DNA of 64,000 nt from Dugong dugon. Lineage: Eukaryota > Chordata > Mammalia > Sirenia > Dugongidae. Shown here in pieces: positions 45,140 to 56,387 of this stretch; positions within the stretch are counted from its first letter, which is position 1; each line of letters opens with the position of its first letter. Below the pieces are notes generated by a model, which ran no database searches, was not told where the DNA came from, and saw nothing but the letters and a program-made list of their open reading frames with translations. Where the stretch lies: the NCBI GenBank assembly GCA_030035585.1, contig CM057464.1, forward strand, positions 26,243,465 to 26,307,464, read 5' to 3'. The position numbers and the translations under genes are program-made.

Positions 45140-45272
45140 GCTCACCACTGCCTCCTCCCACTAGAATGTCAACTCTGTGAGAGCAAGAACTTGTTTTGCT
45201 CACTCCTCCATACCTAGCACCTGAACAGGCACAGAGTAAGCATTCAAGAAATACTTATTTAATGAATTCTAA
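45140..45272 (+). mobile_element. L2 LINE 3' end
   Basis: 'agaatgtcaactctgtgaga', 'ttttgctcactcctccatac', 'ctagcacctgaacaggcaca' and 'agtaagcattcaagaaatac' are the canonical L2 terminus. Confidence 0.8.
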
Positions 45273-45782
45273 CACTTATTTGATCTAAATTCTCCTGCCT
45301 TCAACTTCTTAACTAGCAATTTTGACCTAGAGAGAAGCAACATGGAAAAAAACCCTCAAATCAAAAGAGGCACCAATGTATACAGCAGCAAAAAAGAAGG
45401 GAAGAGGAGGGGGAAACCTCTCATGCTCACAGAGGGACATGGGGTCTCCAGCCCTATTCATCTCAGTTGATGCCATGGGGGCTGGCCTGGGATTGGAGCT
45501 GGGCTCCTCGGCTCTTCCATGAGGCCATAGTGGTGATGGCCAACTTGTTGAGGATGTAGGACTTAAACACATGCATATTCTTTCCAAAGTATTATTAAAA
45601 ACTTTTGCTGTTCTCTCAAGTTTTGGTGTCCTGTGGGCAAAGCTCCATTGGGCAAAGCCCAGTTGCAGTTTTGGCCAACATTAGTATTCTCAGTGACTGT
45701 ATTGGGTGGTCAGTCAAAGGCAGGCATTGTCTCCCTCTCTCTGCCTTGGCCCATGAAACGGGAACTGCTGATCTTTCAGAAA
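45273..45782. other. Unrecognised sequence, 510 bp
   Basis: Holds an 86-codon minus frame (45327-45587) without domain signature, which I do not call a gene. Confidence 0.35.
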
Positions 45783-45992
45783 GGAGCCCTGGTTGTACAG
45801 TGGTTAAAGCACTTGGCTGCTAACTGAAAGGTCAGTAGTTCTAAACCCACCAGCCACTCTGTGGGAGAAAGATACAGCAGTCTGCTTCCGTAAAGATTTA
45901 CAGCCTTGGAAATCCTATAGGGCAGTTCTACTATCTCTTACAGGGTCAATATGAGTCAGAATCATTTCAATAGCAGTGGGTTTTTTTGTTTG
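45783..45992 (+). mobile_element. AfroSINE, long subtype
   Basis: Head 'gccctggttgtacagtggtt', long segment 'ggagaaagatacagcagtct', T-rich 3' end with a (gttt)n tail at about 45984-46000. Confidence 0.9.
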
Positions 45993-46137
45993 TTTGTTTT
46001 GACCTTTCAAAAATATTGGAAAAAGTATTTTCCATCTCCTCTTTACCTCCTCCCCAAGAATGACTGATTCTGCATGGGGTCAGGCTCAATGTGTAAAGAC
46101 CACTGCTGTCCTCTCTTCTTAGTTCTCTCGCTCTCAT

Positions 46138-46331
46138 CTTTTTTTTTTTTTTTTTTTTTTTTTAAAAGCCTGGCCACAGGATGCACCTGTCCTCCTCCCC
46201 TCCATGGGGTAAACCCAAGAGCCAGGTGCTGCCCTTGCAAGGGAAGACCTACAGCTGTCTTGCCTGGGGGAGGGTGGTGGTTAAGTTCAGCTGAAGACCA
46301 TTTCGACCTAGGGTCCAAGCCAAGTTTTTAA
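46138..46331 (-). pseudogene. Poly(A)-tailed retrocopy of unknown transcript
   Basis: On the minus strand about 165 bases end in an uninterrupted run of about 26 A (the T run at 46138-46163). Candidate target duplication 'catctttttt' on both sides (near 46135 and 46335). I do not recognise the source transcript. A long A tail implies fairly recent L1-mediated insertion. A 91-codon minus frame runs through it and turns the tail into polylysine, so it is not a protein. Confidence 0.5.
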
Positions 46332-47218
46332 TCCATCTTTTTTGGTAATAAAGCCAATATGCTGATCCATATCTGGCTTCTGTATCTGTTTCTCAACTAA
46401 TTCACAAATTCATGTGATAAATTAGCATTCTCAAACCCAGCCATAACAATGGGTTTGATTGTCCACAAAAATGAAAAAAAAATTGAAGGTTGACAAATAA
46501 AGATTAGACAATACTTTCATATACAAATTCTGCAGGGCTTCAGCTGAAATCAGGGTTTGCAGGTAGCTTTTGTCTGTTCTTGTCCTGAAGGCCAGTGTGC
46601 CTGTGGGAGTCGAATAATTTGCATTCCTTGTTCCCACCCGGGTGATAACCAAGGAAGAACTAGGACAGATGAGTTGGCAGATAGGGGCAAATGAACAATA
46701 AACACTTTTATTCTAATAAAGGCACAGCTTATATCTGCAGGCAAGGGCAGGCTTCCTCTTGTAGGATGTTTTTCTCTGTAAGACCTACAGAGTGGAGTAG
46801 CAGATGGGAATGTGGACTTTCTACCAGCATCTTCCCAAGAAAGACTGCAGATTCCTGTCTCTCCTTCCAAACACAACCGATGAGGAGTGAGTGAACAGGC
46901 AGAAAGCAACCAAGAGTGTTACATGGATAGAGGATAGATGTCCCTTCACATGGAAGGGAATAGCAGGAAGGGGAGTAAGCATGCCTCCTTTCAAAAACAA
47001 AGATGGAGCAGAGGAGTGGTGCGAGTCAAATCCTGCACTGGTTGTCTTCAGGGACCGAATCAGTGCTGGCCAAGGGCCAGCTGACTCAGAGCCATCAATG
47101 AGCAAGCAGAAAGCTCTTTTTAGACTGCTTGATGGCTGCCTCACCTTGCCTCCTCATGGAGGTATAACTCACATACGGTAAAGTGCGCACACTTACAGGT
47201 ACAGCATTTTTATGTATG
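46332..47218. other. Unrecognised sequence, about 890 bp
   Basis: Several overlapping frames of 60-119 codons on both strands (46550-47181), none with a recognisable domain or consistent with a single exon. Somewhat GC-richer than the surroundings. Could be host unique sequence. Confidence 0.35.
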
Positions 47219-47381
47219 TATACCCTGGTGGCGTAGTGGTTAAGTGCTACAACTGCTAATCAAAAGATCGGCAGGTCAAATCCACCAGGCGCTCCTTGGA
47301 AAAATCTATGGGGTAGTTCTACTCTGTCCTATAGGGTTGCTATGAGTTGGAATCAACTTGACAGCAACGGGTTTGGTTTTT
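47219..47381 (+). mobile_element. AfroSINE, short subtype
   Basis: The best-preserved short copy: 'ccctggtggcgtagtggtta', 'ccaccaggcgctccttggaa', 'ctctgtcctatagggttgct' and the end 'cagcaacgggtttggttttt'. Confidence 0.95.
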
Positions 47382-47602
47382 ATACACTTATATAGCCACC
47401 ACCAGACTGAGACAGAACATTTTCTGGACTGCTTTTAAAAGACTTTGTCACATCTGCTGTCCTGAGGAATGGCTTAAAGGTCCTTTCCAGCACCAAGTAT
47501 TCAAGCCCACAGATGTATTTTTTTCATATTTGTATTTTGAAAGTAAAAATTCATTTTTACCCTATCAACACTCAGTTCTATCATAAAATTTTCTTTTCAT
47601 AA

Positions 47603-47735
47603 AAACCAGAAGACCAAATCCATTACCATCGAGTCAATTCCAATTGATAGTGACCTTACAGGACAAAGTAGAACTGCCCCATAGGGTTTCCAAGGAGTGG
47701 CTGGTGGATTCGAACTGCCCACATTTTGGTCATAC
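47603..47735 (-). mobile_element. AfroSINE, 5'-truncated
   Basis: Starts with the 3' end 'accatcgagtcaattccaat' and runs to 'gaactgcccacattttggtc', where the tRNA-like head is lost. Confidence 0.85.
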
Positions 47736-48855
47736 TGACATTTAATTTACAAATGGAATTTTTAAATTGTGTCTAGTTTATCAATGTTAGCAATACTTTC
47801 TAATTTTTAAGTATTAAAAGATTCCACTTATAAAGAGATACTATTTTTCCAGGGAAGTGAATATCTGTCTGAAGCTCTGATTTCCTCTTAAAGAGAAATT
47901 GGAAGTTATCTTACCCTGTCCCCACCCATAGTGACAGCATCCAAATTAGAATTACCTCATCACAGGAGATTTGTCATGATCAGTCAACCAAAGACAGAGA
48001 AAGATGAAATAAATGTTCAAAGGGAAACCACATCTCCAGGAAGTATTTTTTTTCTAGAACTCTTTCAGTGTTTTTGAGGAAAATGTATTGACTATGTAAA
48101 TGGGCATATTGTCCTTTAATAACATATATGGAATTTTCATGCTGGAAAATTTCTTAGGAACTTATTTCCCCAAGCAATTTTAGATCTAAGTTAGATTTTT
48201 AGATTATTTATTTACAAAGTTAAAATTAAAAAGTAAAATTGTCAAATATTCCTTACCTTAAAAAAGCCCTATAAGATGAGATAGATGAAATCTAGGGAAA
48301 AGATATCTCTGTTACAAACTATATATAATTAGATATAAATTATAATTTAATATTAAATTAATAAGTAATGTATAAATATATAATATATAAGTATTTATAT
48401 AAATACATATAATAAATATAATTTAACATAAAATATCAAAGCTCTGTGTGTTCCTATACTGACTAACTTGCTGATGGTGTAAATATCAATTTGTTATTAC
48501 CCTTAGGGCATCCACACCCGCACTCCAGCAGGTCTCACACTTGCGCACCCAAGCTTCAACATGGCAGCTGTTAGCATAGGCCTGGGAGAATGAAAGTTTT
48601 AGCACAAATCTGGTCCAATTATCATCATAGTGGAAGTAATTTAGATGGTCCTGAGCAAATAACTTGATGTAAAAACACAAAACTCAACTATGGTGTGTCC
48701 AGATCAGAGCCAGATTTCTGTTTACCACATAAATAATAAACTGTCAATGGTTCTAAAGTGTGAATTTGCTCTTGGCTTTTCTCTTAATGACAACACAGAC
48801 TTTAGGTGTTATATAAACATAATAGCAATTTAGAATTGAGATTCACCAGAATCCT
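47736..48855. other. Unrecognised sequence with an AT-rich block
   Basis: About 48316-48430 is nearly pure A/T (tataaat/taatata words). The remainder shows no recognisable family. The minus frame 48486-48680 has no motif that I know. Confidence 0.4.
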
Positions 48856-49020
48856 GTGCTGGAGTCAGGCAACCAGAGTTCTAGATCCAACTCTTCCCCT
48901 GGCTAACAGTGAGTAGTTGAGCCAGCCACACCCTTTAGTTTCCTCTTTTACAAAATTAGGGCCAAGAACTAGGTGATCGATTAGGCTCGCCTGAGTTCTA
49001 AAGTGCTGTGATTCTGTATC
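48856..49020 (+). mobile_element. MIR-type SINE
   Basis: 'ctggagtcaggcaaccagag', 'gttctagatccaactcttcc', then 'agtttcctcttttacaaaat' and 'aagtgctgtgattctgtatc' follow the MIR/MIR3 pattern. Confidence 0.65.
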
Positions 49021-49180
49021 AGAAGATTTCTTTGCACTTTAAGGTCTTGGATACAAGAAAGCAAACTGCCAATGGGCCTCTCTGCCAGACTTGGGCCTTC
49101 CTCACTGGTGCTGGCACTTTCAGAGGGAACTGAGAAACTCTAAGACAGACCTCTAATTCACTGAAAACTCAAAAAAGGTT

Positions 49181-49420
49181 TTATTCCATTGCCACTTCCT
49201 CCTTGTTAATGTCTATCAGAAAATCCATAATAATTCCAGGAGTCACAACTAATTTCAACCCTGTCACAGTATTAGTGACACATGGTATCCATATCAAGTC
49301 TCCCAGATTTCTGGGAACCTGTATTTCAAACGTGTGTGGCTTGTTCTCTTCAACTAATATTCTTTTAGTTTCTTTATAAAACCAAAACTGGGGTTCATTT
49401 GGTGAACCTCTCCCTACCAT
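49181..49420 (-). pseudogene. Small ORF with overlapping poly(A) signal, origin unknown
   Basis: A 79-codon minus frame with balanced amino-acid use ('QFWFYKETKRILVEENKPHT', 'FEIQVPRNLGDLIWIP') unlike the L1 shadows. Its stop codon overlaps AATAAA at 49170-49175 (read on the minus strand). A stop lies six codons upstream of the ATG and there is no convincing splice acceptor. I do not recognise the protein. It could be the 3' end of an old retrocopy, a terminal exon or chance. Listed as pseudogene only for lack of a better class. Confidence 0.25.
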
Positions 49421-49960
49421 TTCACTTTTAGTTGATTACAGTCATTACTGTGCTCCCTCAGAAGGCATGCATTGCATTTCTACTCTGTTGAGCAAGCAAG
49501 AAACAAGCAAGCCAGCATCAGTCATTGCACCTGTCACAGTAGGATGCCTTTTCTAGGGACTGTTTCCTCATTCCATTCTCATGGAAGCTACATATTTGTA
49601 TGGCCATATTTGTATGATGGAACTTCTCTAACCTCTACTCCCTGGCCACAGTGAACACAGTGAAATCCACTTGGGTCAGGGGTGGGGGGTTGCTGACACA
49701 AAACTGGCTGATCACATTTCTCCCGAAGGAATTCAGAATTGAGACTGAGAGATAAAGACTTGTTTTTCTCCATATAAACCTTTGGACTTATGAAAGCTAT
49801 TTTCTATCAAGTGGCAGGTACTGTAGAAGTGAAGCATGAAGCAGGCTTACAGTGAGAACTGGAGCTAGAAAGAGAAAGAGATGACTTTCTGGGTTCCCTC
49901 CACACTGAGGGTAATGTCTCTAGTCTCTTACTAGGTCCAATTGTATCCCTACTTATGACT
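49421..49960. other. Unrecognised sequence, 540 bp
   Basis: No repeat family or domain recognised. Confidence 0.35.
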
Positions 49961-50382
49961 TTTTATGGATTGAATTGTGTCCCCAAAAATATGTATTGTA
50001 AATCCTAACCCTGTTCCTGTGTATGTACTCTCATTTGGGAACAAAGTTTTTGTTGTTATGTTGATGAGGCCACATCAGTATAGGGTATATTGTAAGCCAA
50101 TCACTTTAGAGATATAAAAGGAGCAGATGGGCATAGAAGCAAGTAAGTACAAATGAGGGAAGTTAGATGCCATCCCACATGAAAGTTGCTAAGGAACTCA
50201 GGAACAGAAGCAGAAAAGAGACAAGGTTCCTCCAGAACCAACAGAGAGTCAAAGCCTTCCCCTAGAGCTAGTGCCCTGAATTTGGACTTCTAGCCTCCTA
50301 AACTGTGAGAACATAAATTTCTATTTTTTAAAGCCACCCACTTGTGGTATTTCTGTTATAACAGCACTAAGAAACTAAGACA
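49961..50382 (+). mobile_element. Solo LTR, MaLR/ERVL type (copy 3)
   Basis: Same family as copies 1, 2 and 4. Flanked by a perfect 5-base duplication tgact (49956-49960 and 50383-50387). Shorter than the others, and the AATAAA is degraded to CATAAA. Confidence 0.87.
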
Positions 50383-50559
50383 TGACTTTTATGAAATATA
50401 CTATGCCCTGTGTTCTCACAGTAAATATCCCTTTTTGCTTAAGTTATCCCTAGTGCGCTTCTGTTGCTTGCTATCAAAAGAATCTTAACATGCTCCTAAG
50501 TGGATTTCATCTTAGTAAGAGAGATCAAAACATACATTTTACAATATTTCAAAGAGTGG

Positions 50560-50735
50560 TAGGACTCTGAGTTCCAGGTCCAGGAACCATAAGTATCTTA
50601 TTCATCTCTGTGTCCCCAGTATGTTGACTCTATGAGTAAATGAGTGAAGGGAGAGTGGTGGCACCTTGAGCAAGTGACTTAGTTGCTCTGTTCCCCCATA
50701 TTCCTCATCTGAAAGAGCTCTGAGAAATTATTTGG
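50560..50735 (+). mobile_element. L2 end and MIR fragment
   Basis: 'cttattcatctctgtgtccc' resembles an L2 3' end; 'gagcaagtgacttagttgct' and 'cctcatctgaaa' match the MIR core in plus orientation. Both are weak individually. Confidence 0.5.
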
Positions 50736-50744
50736 TTTAAGTCT

Positions 50745-50860
50745 TTATTCTACAGAAGAGGAATCTGGGCCCAGAGAGGTAAAAACCATTTGCCCAAGGT
50801 CACACAGCTAGTTAGCAGAACTGAAACTAAAATCCACGTCTCTAAGCTCTAAATGCGGAA
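50745..50860 (-). mobile_element. MIR SINE
   Basis: Reverse-complement MIR core: 'gggcccagagaggtaaaaac', 'cccaaggtcacacagctagt', 'taaaatccacgtctc'. Confidence 0.8.
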
Positions 50861-52239
50861 TCCTGTGATACTCCCTTCCTCCTGAACCAACTTCCATTGA
50901 CCTCAATGGATAATACAGTCAATAAGCCCCCACAGTCTGTCTCCCTTCTTTAAAACTTCCTCAATATGGACTCATAATTCAGCTATCATATAGAAAATTC
51001 TTAAACAGGAAACTCAGGGTGTCAGTCATCACCGGGCTTGGCTAGTCACAGACACTATTCAACAAGTAGAGGAGGAACCACTCAAAGCTGGAGCATGAAG
51101 ACCCAGCATGAGGTAACAAAGAAAGCCCACATAGCACTTACTGGTTTACTGTCCAGTGAGATGGAATTTTTCACTGCCCTCGTCTGTCATGAATAAGTAG
51201 AGAATTGATCACCCCGACATTGATGAGCAAAGCATTCTCTCACATATGTGAAGGGCATAACTGAGTGAAACCTAGGAAGGACTTAAAAATAAAATGAAAT
51301 AAATCAACCTACTAATCAAAAGAGACAAAGAGAAAAATCTGTATTGACAAGGGAATTGTAAACACAGGATTTAGGATGGTAGTTACCTCTGGTTCGGTGG
51401 GGAGATGCAGAGATATAGGATGGGAGAGGCCCAGAAAACTAGATTTAATTATTGTCAAAGTCCTAGATTTTGTATTGGTGTTGATGAGTGGTGGATTCAT
51501 GGGTGTTTTTTACATTATTAAAAATAAATTAATGAGTAAATTAATAAAAGAAGGCCATGAATGGACTAACAATAAGAGGGTGTCATAAACCAAGGATTAT
51601 GCATAATCCAATTCTGATTATCCATGAATGAAAAAGGGGAAAAGGAAGAGTAGTTATGGTGTCAAAGTCATGCCCTTACTATTGCTCTCAAACTAGAAAA
51701 TAAACATTTCATGATATTCCAAATATTTTTGGTTGTTGTTATGATTTTACCTGTCATGTTAGTTACTTTGTCACTGTCAGGTAGAAAATGAAAGTCTCTT
51801 TAATCCCTTTAACACCTGAGTTAAGCTATGCCTGCTGATGCATGATAATATTTGAGTACTTTATAAAGTACTTTAATAGATGCAATAATACCTGGACTAC
51901 CATTCTAGAATAAGATGCTCTGTAATAAATTTGGGCTTATGATATCACACTGACATGCTAAAACTTGCTTTTGTTTCAGTTATGAAATAACTAAGGAGAT
52001 GTCTTTTATGGCCCTTCAATGTTTTTTTTTAAATGGACAAAAAGGTGTGCTTCTAAAATTTTTTGAAACAAGGTTCAAGAAGTAAGCAAAGCTAAGAAGG
52101 AAAACAAGAACTGGCTGATTAAGAAACTTGGAAGTGAGTTCTGAATAGCCACAAAGCTGCCTCGTTAATGTTTTATGTTGTAGTATTAGTTGACTGCCTG
52201 CCACTTGACAGAATGAGAACTCATGTTTCATCATCCACT
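50861..52239. other. Unrecognised sequence, 1.4 kb
   Basis: No clear family. 51370-51540 ('ggatggtagttacctctggt' context) has the flavour of an old mammalian repeat but I cannot name it. Confidence 0.35.
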
Positions 52240-52545
52240 CTAGAAATCACATAAGGCAAATCTGGTAAACGTTAATATTTGGGGATCTAGGTGAATGAAG
52301 CGGAGCCCTGGTAACATAGTGGTTAAGAGCTCAGCTGCTAACCAAAATGTCAGCAGTTCAAATCCACCAACCACTCCCTGGAAACCCTATGGGGCAGTTC
52401 TACTCTGTCCTATAGGATTGTTGTGAGTTGGAATTGACTCAACGGCCGTGGGTGAGGTGAAGGAAATGTGGGACTTCTTTGTACTATTACTGAAAATTTT
52501 CTGTAAGTCTGAAATTATTTCAAAATAAATAAGGCAAAAGGAGCA
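52240..52545 (+). mobile_element. Old L1M-type 3' end split by an AfroSINE
   Basis: 'ttggggatctaggtgaatga' before and 'gggacttctttgtactatta', 'ctgtaagtctgaaattattt', 'caaaataaat' after the AfroSINE are the L1M 3' UTR. Confidence 0.6.
52302..52458 (+). mobile_element. AfroSINE, short subtype
   Basis: 'gccctggtaacatagtggtt' head, 'cactccctggaaaccctatg', end 'gaattgactcaacggccgtg'. Confidence 0.9.
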
Positions 52546-52660
52546 AGACTGGCAATCAATTTGAAAGGCTCGTCCAAAGACTTACATCAGTAAGCAAGTA
52601 TTGTTTTTATAACAATAAAAGAGCGGTAGCTTTTAAGAGAATGTAGGAGAAATTATAGTT

Positions 52661-52857
52661 ATTGTTGAGTTGATTCCGACTCATGGCAACACTTTTTGTT
52701 ACGGAGTATAACTGCTCCATAGGGTTTTCTTGGCTGTAGTCTTTACAGACAGAAGCAGACTGCCAGAACTTTTCTTCCATGGTGCTGCTTGGTGGGTTCA
52801 AATCGCCAATCTTTTGGTTACTAGCTGAGCACAAACCATTTGTGCCACCCAGGAACC
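52661..52857 (-). mobile_element. AfroSINE, long subtype, diverged
   Basis: 'gttgagttgattccgactca', long segment 'agtctttacagacagaagca', and the head end 'aaaccatttgtgccacccag'. Closest in form to the copy at 27733. Confidence 0.83.
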
Positions 52858-53887
52858 TGGAGAAATTATAGAATTGAACTTAAGTGATTTTTCTAAGGTT
52901 ACAGAGAGAGTTAATTGCAAAGCCTAAAGCCAGAGTCCAGGTAATGGAGAGACTGCTAGTTGTCCTTTAATAAATTTAACCCCATAGTTATGGAATGGTG
53001 AGGGGCATTTAGAGTGAGTTCAGATGCAGTGAAATCCTTCAGTGGGCAATTATTAAATAACTTCTATGCAATCAAATCTCTGTGACAGAATAAAGAGAAG
53101 CCAGATTCATCCTATAGAAATAAAATTTCCTGATACATAAAATACTCAGTACATGAGTAGATGAGGTAGACTTGGAGGGAATATTCGACCTGCAGAAAAA
53201 GCTGTTGAGTCCCTCAAAAGAACAAGGTACTGTCTGTGGTCCTTGGAAAACTCAAATCCTGAGGTGGGACAACACTAGGAAAATGCTAACTTTGCCTAAA
53301 TGGTTTTTCTCACTGCAGTTTGAGCATGAGTTTAAGGGTTATTTTTGGTTTGTTTTTTGTTTTTAAAACTACATTAGGGGAAAAATAACTCATCTTCTAA
53401 TAACAATGGAATTGGGGTGGTCTCTGTCTCAGGGATGAAATGGTGTTTGATCTCCTATCTTTACTCAATCACTCTGGAATTAACAAGAGAATTGTAACTT
53501 TTTTTTTTTTTTAACCCAGCTTTTTTGTGGAAGTGGTTCTTCATCAATATACGCGAAATTTGATTCCAAAAGAGGAAACTTCAGTTAGCTTTCAGGGAAG
53601 AAATAGCGTTTCTCTGCCTCTAAATAGGAAGGAAATGTAGAAGTTTATGTTCTCAATTCTGCTGAAATATGAATCATCACACCTTTGCTTGCAGTTACTC
53701 ACTGTAAGGGCTTTGAGATGCCTACACGTGCTATGCCCATTAGTGGAATTTGATACGTCCACTTTTCATCCATGTGACCGAGCAAAAATGGACTCAAATC
53801 TTACTGAAGCAGTGTCTCTCACCCTCTTTCATGTTTCTCTATATGTGGGGAGTTTTAAGAAGGAGCATAAGCAGCTATATTAGTATA
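52858..53887. other. Unrecognised sequence, about 1 kb
   Basis: No repeat or gene recognised. The plus frame at 53647-53883 is not distinctive. Confidence 0.35.
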
Positions 53888-54228
53888 ATAAAAAACACAT
53901 GATTCTGTCAATATGTGCAGAAAAAGCATTTGAAAAAATTCAACACACTTTCATAGTAAAAACATTCAGCAAAGGACACCATCAAGAAGGTGAAAAGACT
54001 GTCCACAGAATGAGAGAAAAGATTTGCAAATCATACGTCTAATAAGAGACTGGTATCTAGAATATATAAACAATTTTTACAGCTCAATAATAAAAGGCCA
54101 AATAACTTTTTTTTTTTTTTTTAATGGGCAAAGGATCTGAATAGAAGTCTCCAATGAAGATATGTAAATGGACTATATGCACTTTAAATGATGCTCAGAA
54201 TCATTAGTCATATTTGTTATTGTTGTTG
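53888..54228 (+). mobile_element. Old L1M ORF2 fragment
   Basis: 'tatgtgcagaaaaagcattt' and 'aaaattcaacacactttcat' (RT motif A region), then after an internal gap 'gattggcaaat'-like and 'aaaggatctgaatagaagtc' (C-terminal region). Part of ORF2 is deleted between the two. Confidence 0.7.
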
Positions 54229-54721
54229 GGTGCTATCATGGATTGAATTGTGTCCCCCAAAAATGTGTCAACTTGGCTAGGTCACAATTCCCAGGATTGT
54301 GTGATTGTCCACCATTTTGTCATCTGATGTGATTTTCCTATGTGTTGTAAATCCTACCTCTATGATGTTAATGAGGCAGGACTCAATCTATAAGAGTAGG
54401 CTGTGTCTTAAGTCTCTTTTGAGATATAAAAGACAGAAGTGAGCAGAGAGAAAGGGGGACCTCATACCACCAGGAAAGTAGTGCCAGTAGCAGAGCACAT
54501 CCTTTGGACCCAGGGTCCCTGCATTGAGAAGCTCCTAGACCAGGTGAAGACTGATGACAAGGACCTTCCCCCAGAGCCAACAGAGAGAGAAAGCCTTCCC
54601 CTGGAGCTGGCACTCTTAATTTAAACTGTTAGCCTCCTAGATTGTGAGAGAATAAATTTCTGTTTGTTAAAGCCATCCACTTGTGGTATTTCTGTTATAG
54701 CAGCACTAGATAACTATGACA
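54229..54721 (+). mobile_element. 5' LTR of a MaLR/ERVL element (copy 4)
   Basis: Same LTR family as copies 1-3, with AATAAA at 54651-54656 and the end 'gataactatgaca'. Unlike the others it is followed by internal sequence, so it is the 5' LTR of a partial provirus. The first bases are approximate (54229-54233). Confidence 0.85.
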
Positions 54722-55004
54722 GAATTTGGTACCAGAAGTGAGATGCTGCTCTAATAGATACCTAAAATGTGAAAGCAGTTTTGAAACTGTGAATGGATAG
54801 AAGCTGGAAGAGTTTTAATGTGCCTAATAGTAAAAGCCTAGATTGTCTTGAAGAGACTTTTGGTGGCATTATGGACATCAAAGGCAATTATGGTGAGGAC
54901 TTAGAAGGAAGTGAGAACTGTTACACTGGAGACAGCACAGACTGTGAGAAGCTGTAGCAGAGAAATGGCAGCAGCAGAACCAGGAGAACAGCTTGAGACA
55001 AGAC
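54722..55004 (+). mobile_element. MaLR internal region, 5' end with primer binding site
   Basis: Follows the LTR with 'tttggtaccagaagtgagat' (54725-54744), which resembles the complement of a tRNA-Leu 3' end, the primer type of ERVL relatives. The text 'aaaatgtgaaagcagttttg', 'agaagctggaagagttttaa' and 'aaaagcctagattgtcttga' matches the MST/THE1-type internal sequence. It is non-coding at this point and is cut off at 55004 by BovB. No viral gene is present. Confidence 0.75.
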
Positions 55005-55532
55005 CACGTGTGAGGATTTTTGTTTTCTTTATGTTGAGGTGTAATCCGTACTGAAGGGTGTATTCTCTGATGTTCATCAGTAAGTGCTTCAGGTACTCTT
55101 CACTTTCAGCAAGCAAGATTGTGTCATCTGTGTATTGCAGATTGCTAATGAGTCTTCCTCCAATCCTGATGTCACATTCTTCTTCATATAGTCAGCTTCT
55201 CAGATTATTTGTTCAGTGTACAGATTGAATAAGTATGTTGAAAGAATACAAACATGACACACATATTTCCTGATTTTAAACCACATAGTATCCCCTTGCT
55301 CTGTTTGAACGACTGCCTTTTGATCTATGTACAGGTTCTGCATGAGCACAATTAGTGTTCTGGAATTCTCATTCTTCACAATGTTATCCATAATTTGTTA
55401 TGATCCGGACAGTTGAATGCCTTTGCATAGTCAATAAAACACAGGTAAACATCTTTCTGGTATTCTCTTCCTTCTGCCAAGATCCATCTGATGTTAGCAG
55501 TGATATCCCTTGTTCCACATCCTTCATTCCAC
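55005..55532 (-). mobile_element. BovB (RTE-clade LINE) reverse transcriptase fragment
   Basis: Minus strand encodes, in several frames, the RTE-type RT: motif A 'FIDYAKAFN' (codons 55412-55438), 'LIVLMQNLYIDQKAVVQTEQ', 'CILSTYLFNLYTEQII', the catalytic 'YTDDTILLAESEEYLKHLL' (YTDD at 55123-55134, usually YADD, both aspartates kept) and 'LHLNIKKTK'. Frameshifts separate these blocks. It lies between MaLR internal sequence and an L1. BovB is known for horizontal transfer among vertebrates and is present in afrotherians. Confidence 0.85.
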
Positions 55533-55952
55533 AATTTTTTATCTCAGTTGGATCTGTTGTAATGTCTCCAATTTCATTTCTTATTTTGGTTATTGGCATT
55601 TTTCTCATTTTTAACTTTGTCAGTCTAGCCAGTGATTTGTCTATTTTATTGATCCTTTCAAAGAACTAACTTCTGTTCTTGTTGATTCTTTCTATTGTTT
55701 TTATAATTTCTATTTCATTTATATTTGCTCTTATCATTATTATTTTCTTTCTTCTGGTACATTTGTGCTTCTTTTGCTCTTCCTTTTGTATTTGTTTAAG
55801 TTGTTGGTTTAAGTTATTAATTTTGGATCTTTCTTCTTTTTTTAAATGTAGCCATTGATTGCTATAAATTTCCCTGTGAACACTGCTTTTGCTGTGTCCC
55901 AAAGTTTTTGATATATTGAGTTTTCATTTTGGTTCAAGTCTAAGTATTTCTT

Positions 55953-56387
55953 TCTTTTTTTAAATTGTGCTTTAAGTGAAAGTTTATAGCTCAAGTTAAT
56001 TTCTCACACAAAAATTTGTATACTTATTGTTATGTGATACTAGTTGCCATCCCTGTAATGTGACAGCACATTTCCCCTTTCCACCTCAGGTTTCCCTTGT
56101 TCATCCAACCAGCTCCTGTCCTTTCCTGCCTTCTCATCCTGCCTCTGGACAGGAGCTGCCCATTTGGTCTCATGTATCTGCTTGAACTAAAAAGCACACT
56201 CTTCATAAGTATTATTTTATGTTTTATAGTCCAGTCTAATCTTTATCTGAAGAGTTGGCTCTGGGAATGGTTTTAGTTCTGGGTTAACAGAGCGTCTGGG
56301 GGCCATGGCTTCAGGGGTTCCTCCAGTCTCAGTCAGACCATTAAGTCTGGTGCTTTTATGTGAATCTGAGTCCTTCTCCACACTTTT
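55953..56387 (-). mobile_element. 5'-truncated L1 inserted in L1-I
   Basis: A 435-base 3'-terminal piece of L1 (3' UTR block resembling 120-220 and 18150-18250) with a T-rich low end. Flanked by a perfect 14-base target duplication tctaagtatttctt (55939-55952 and 56388-56401). Text-book target-primed insertion. Confidence 0.9.

Noticed and set aside
45327-45587. 86-codon minus-strand frame
   Set aside because: No recognisable motif, and the upper part is low-complexity Phe/Ala/Ser; nothing supports a gene.
46550-47181. Possible coding exon from overlapping frames on both strands
   Set aside because: No domain, no splice-site support and no preferred frame; left as unrecognised sequence.
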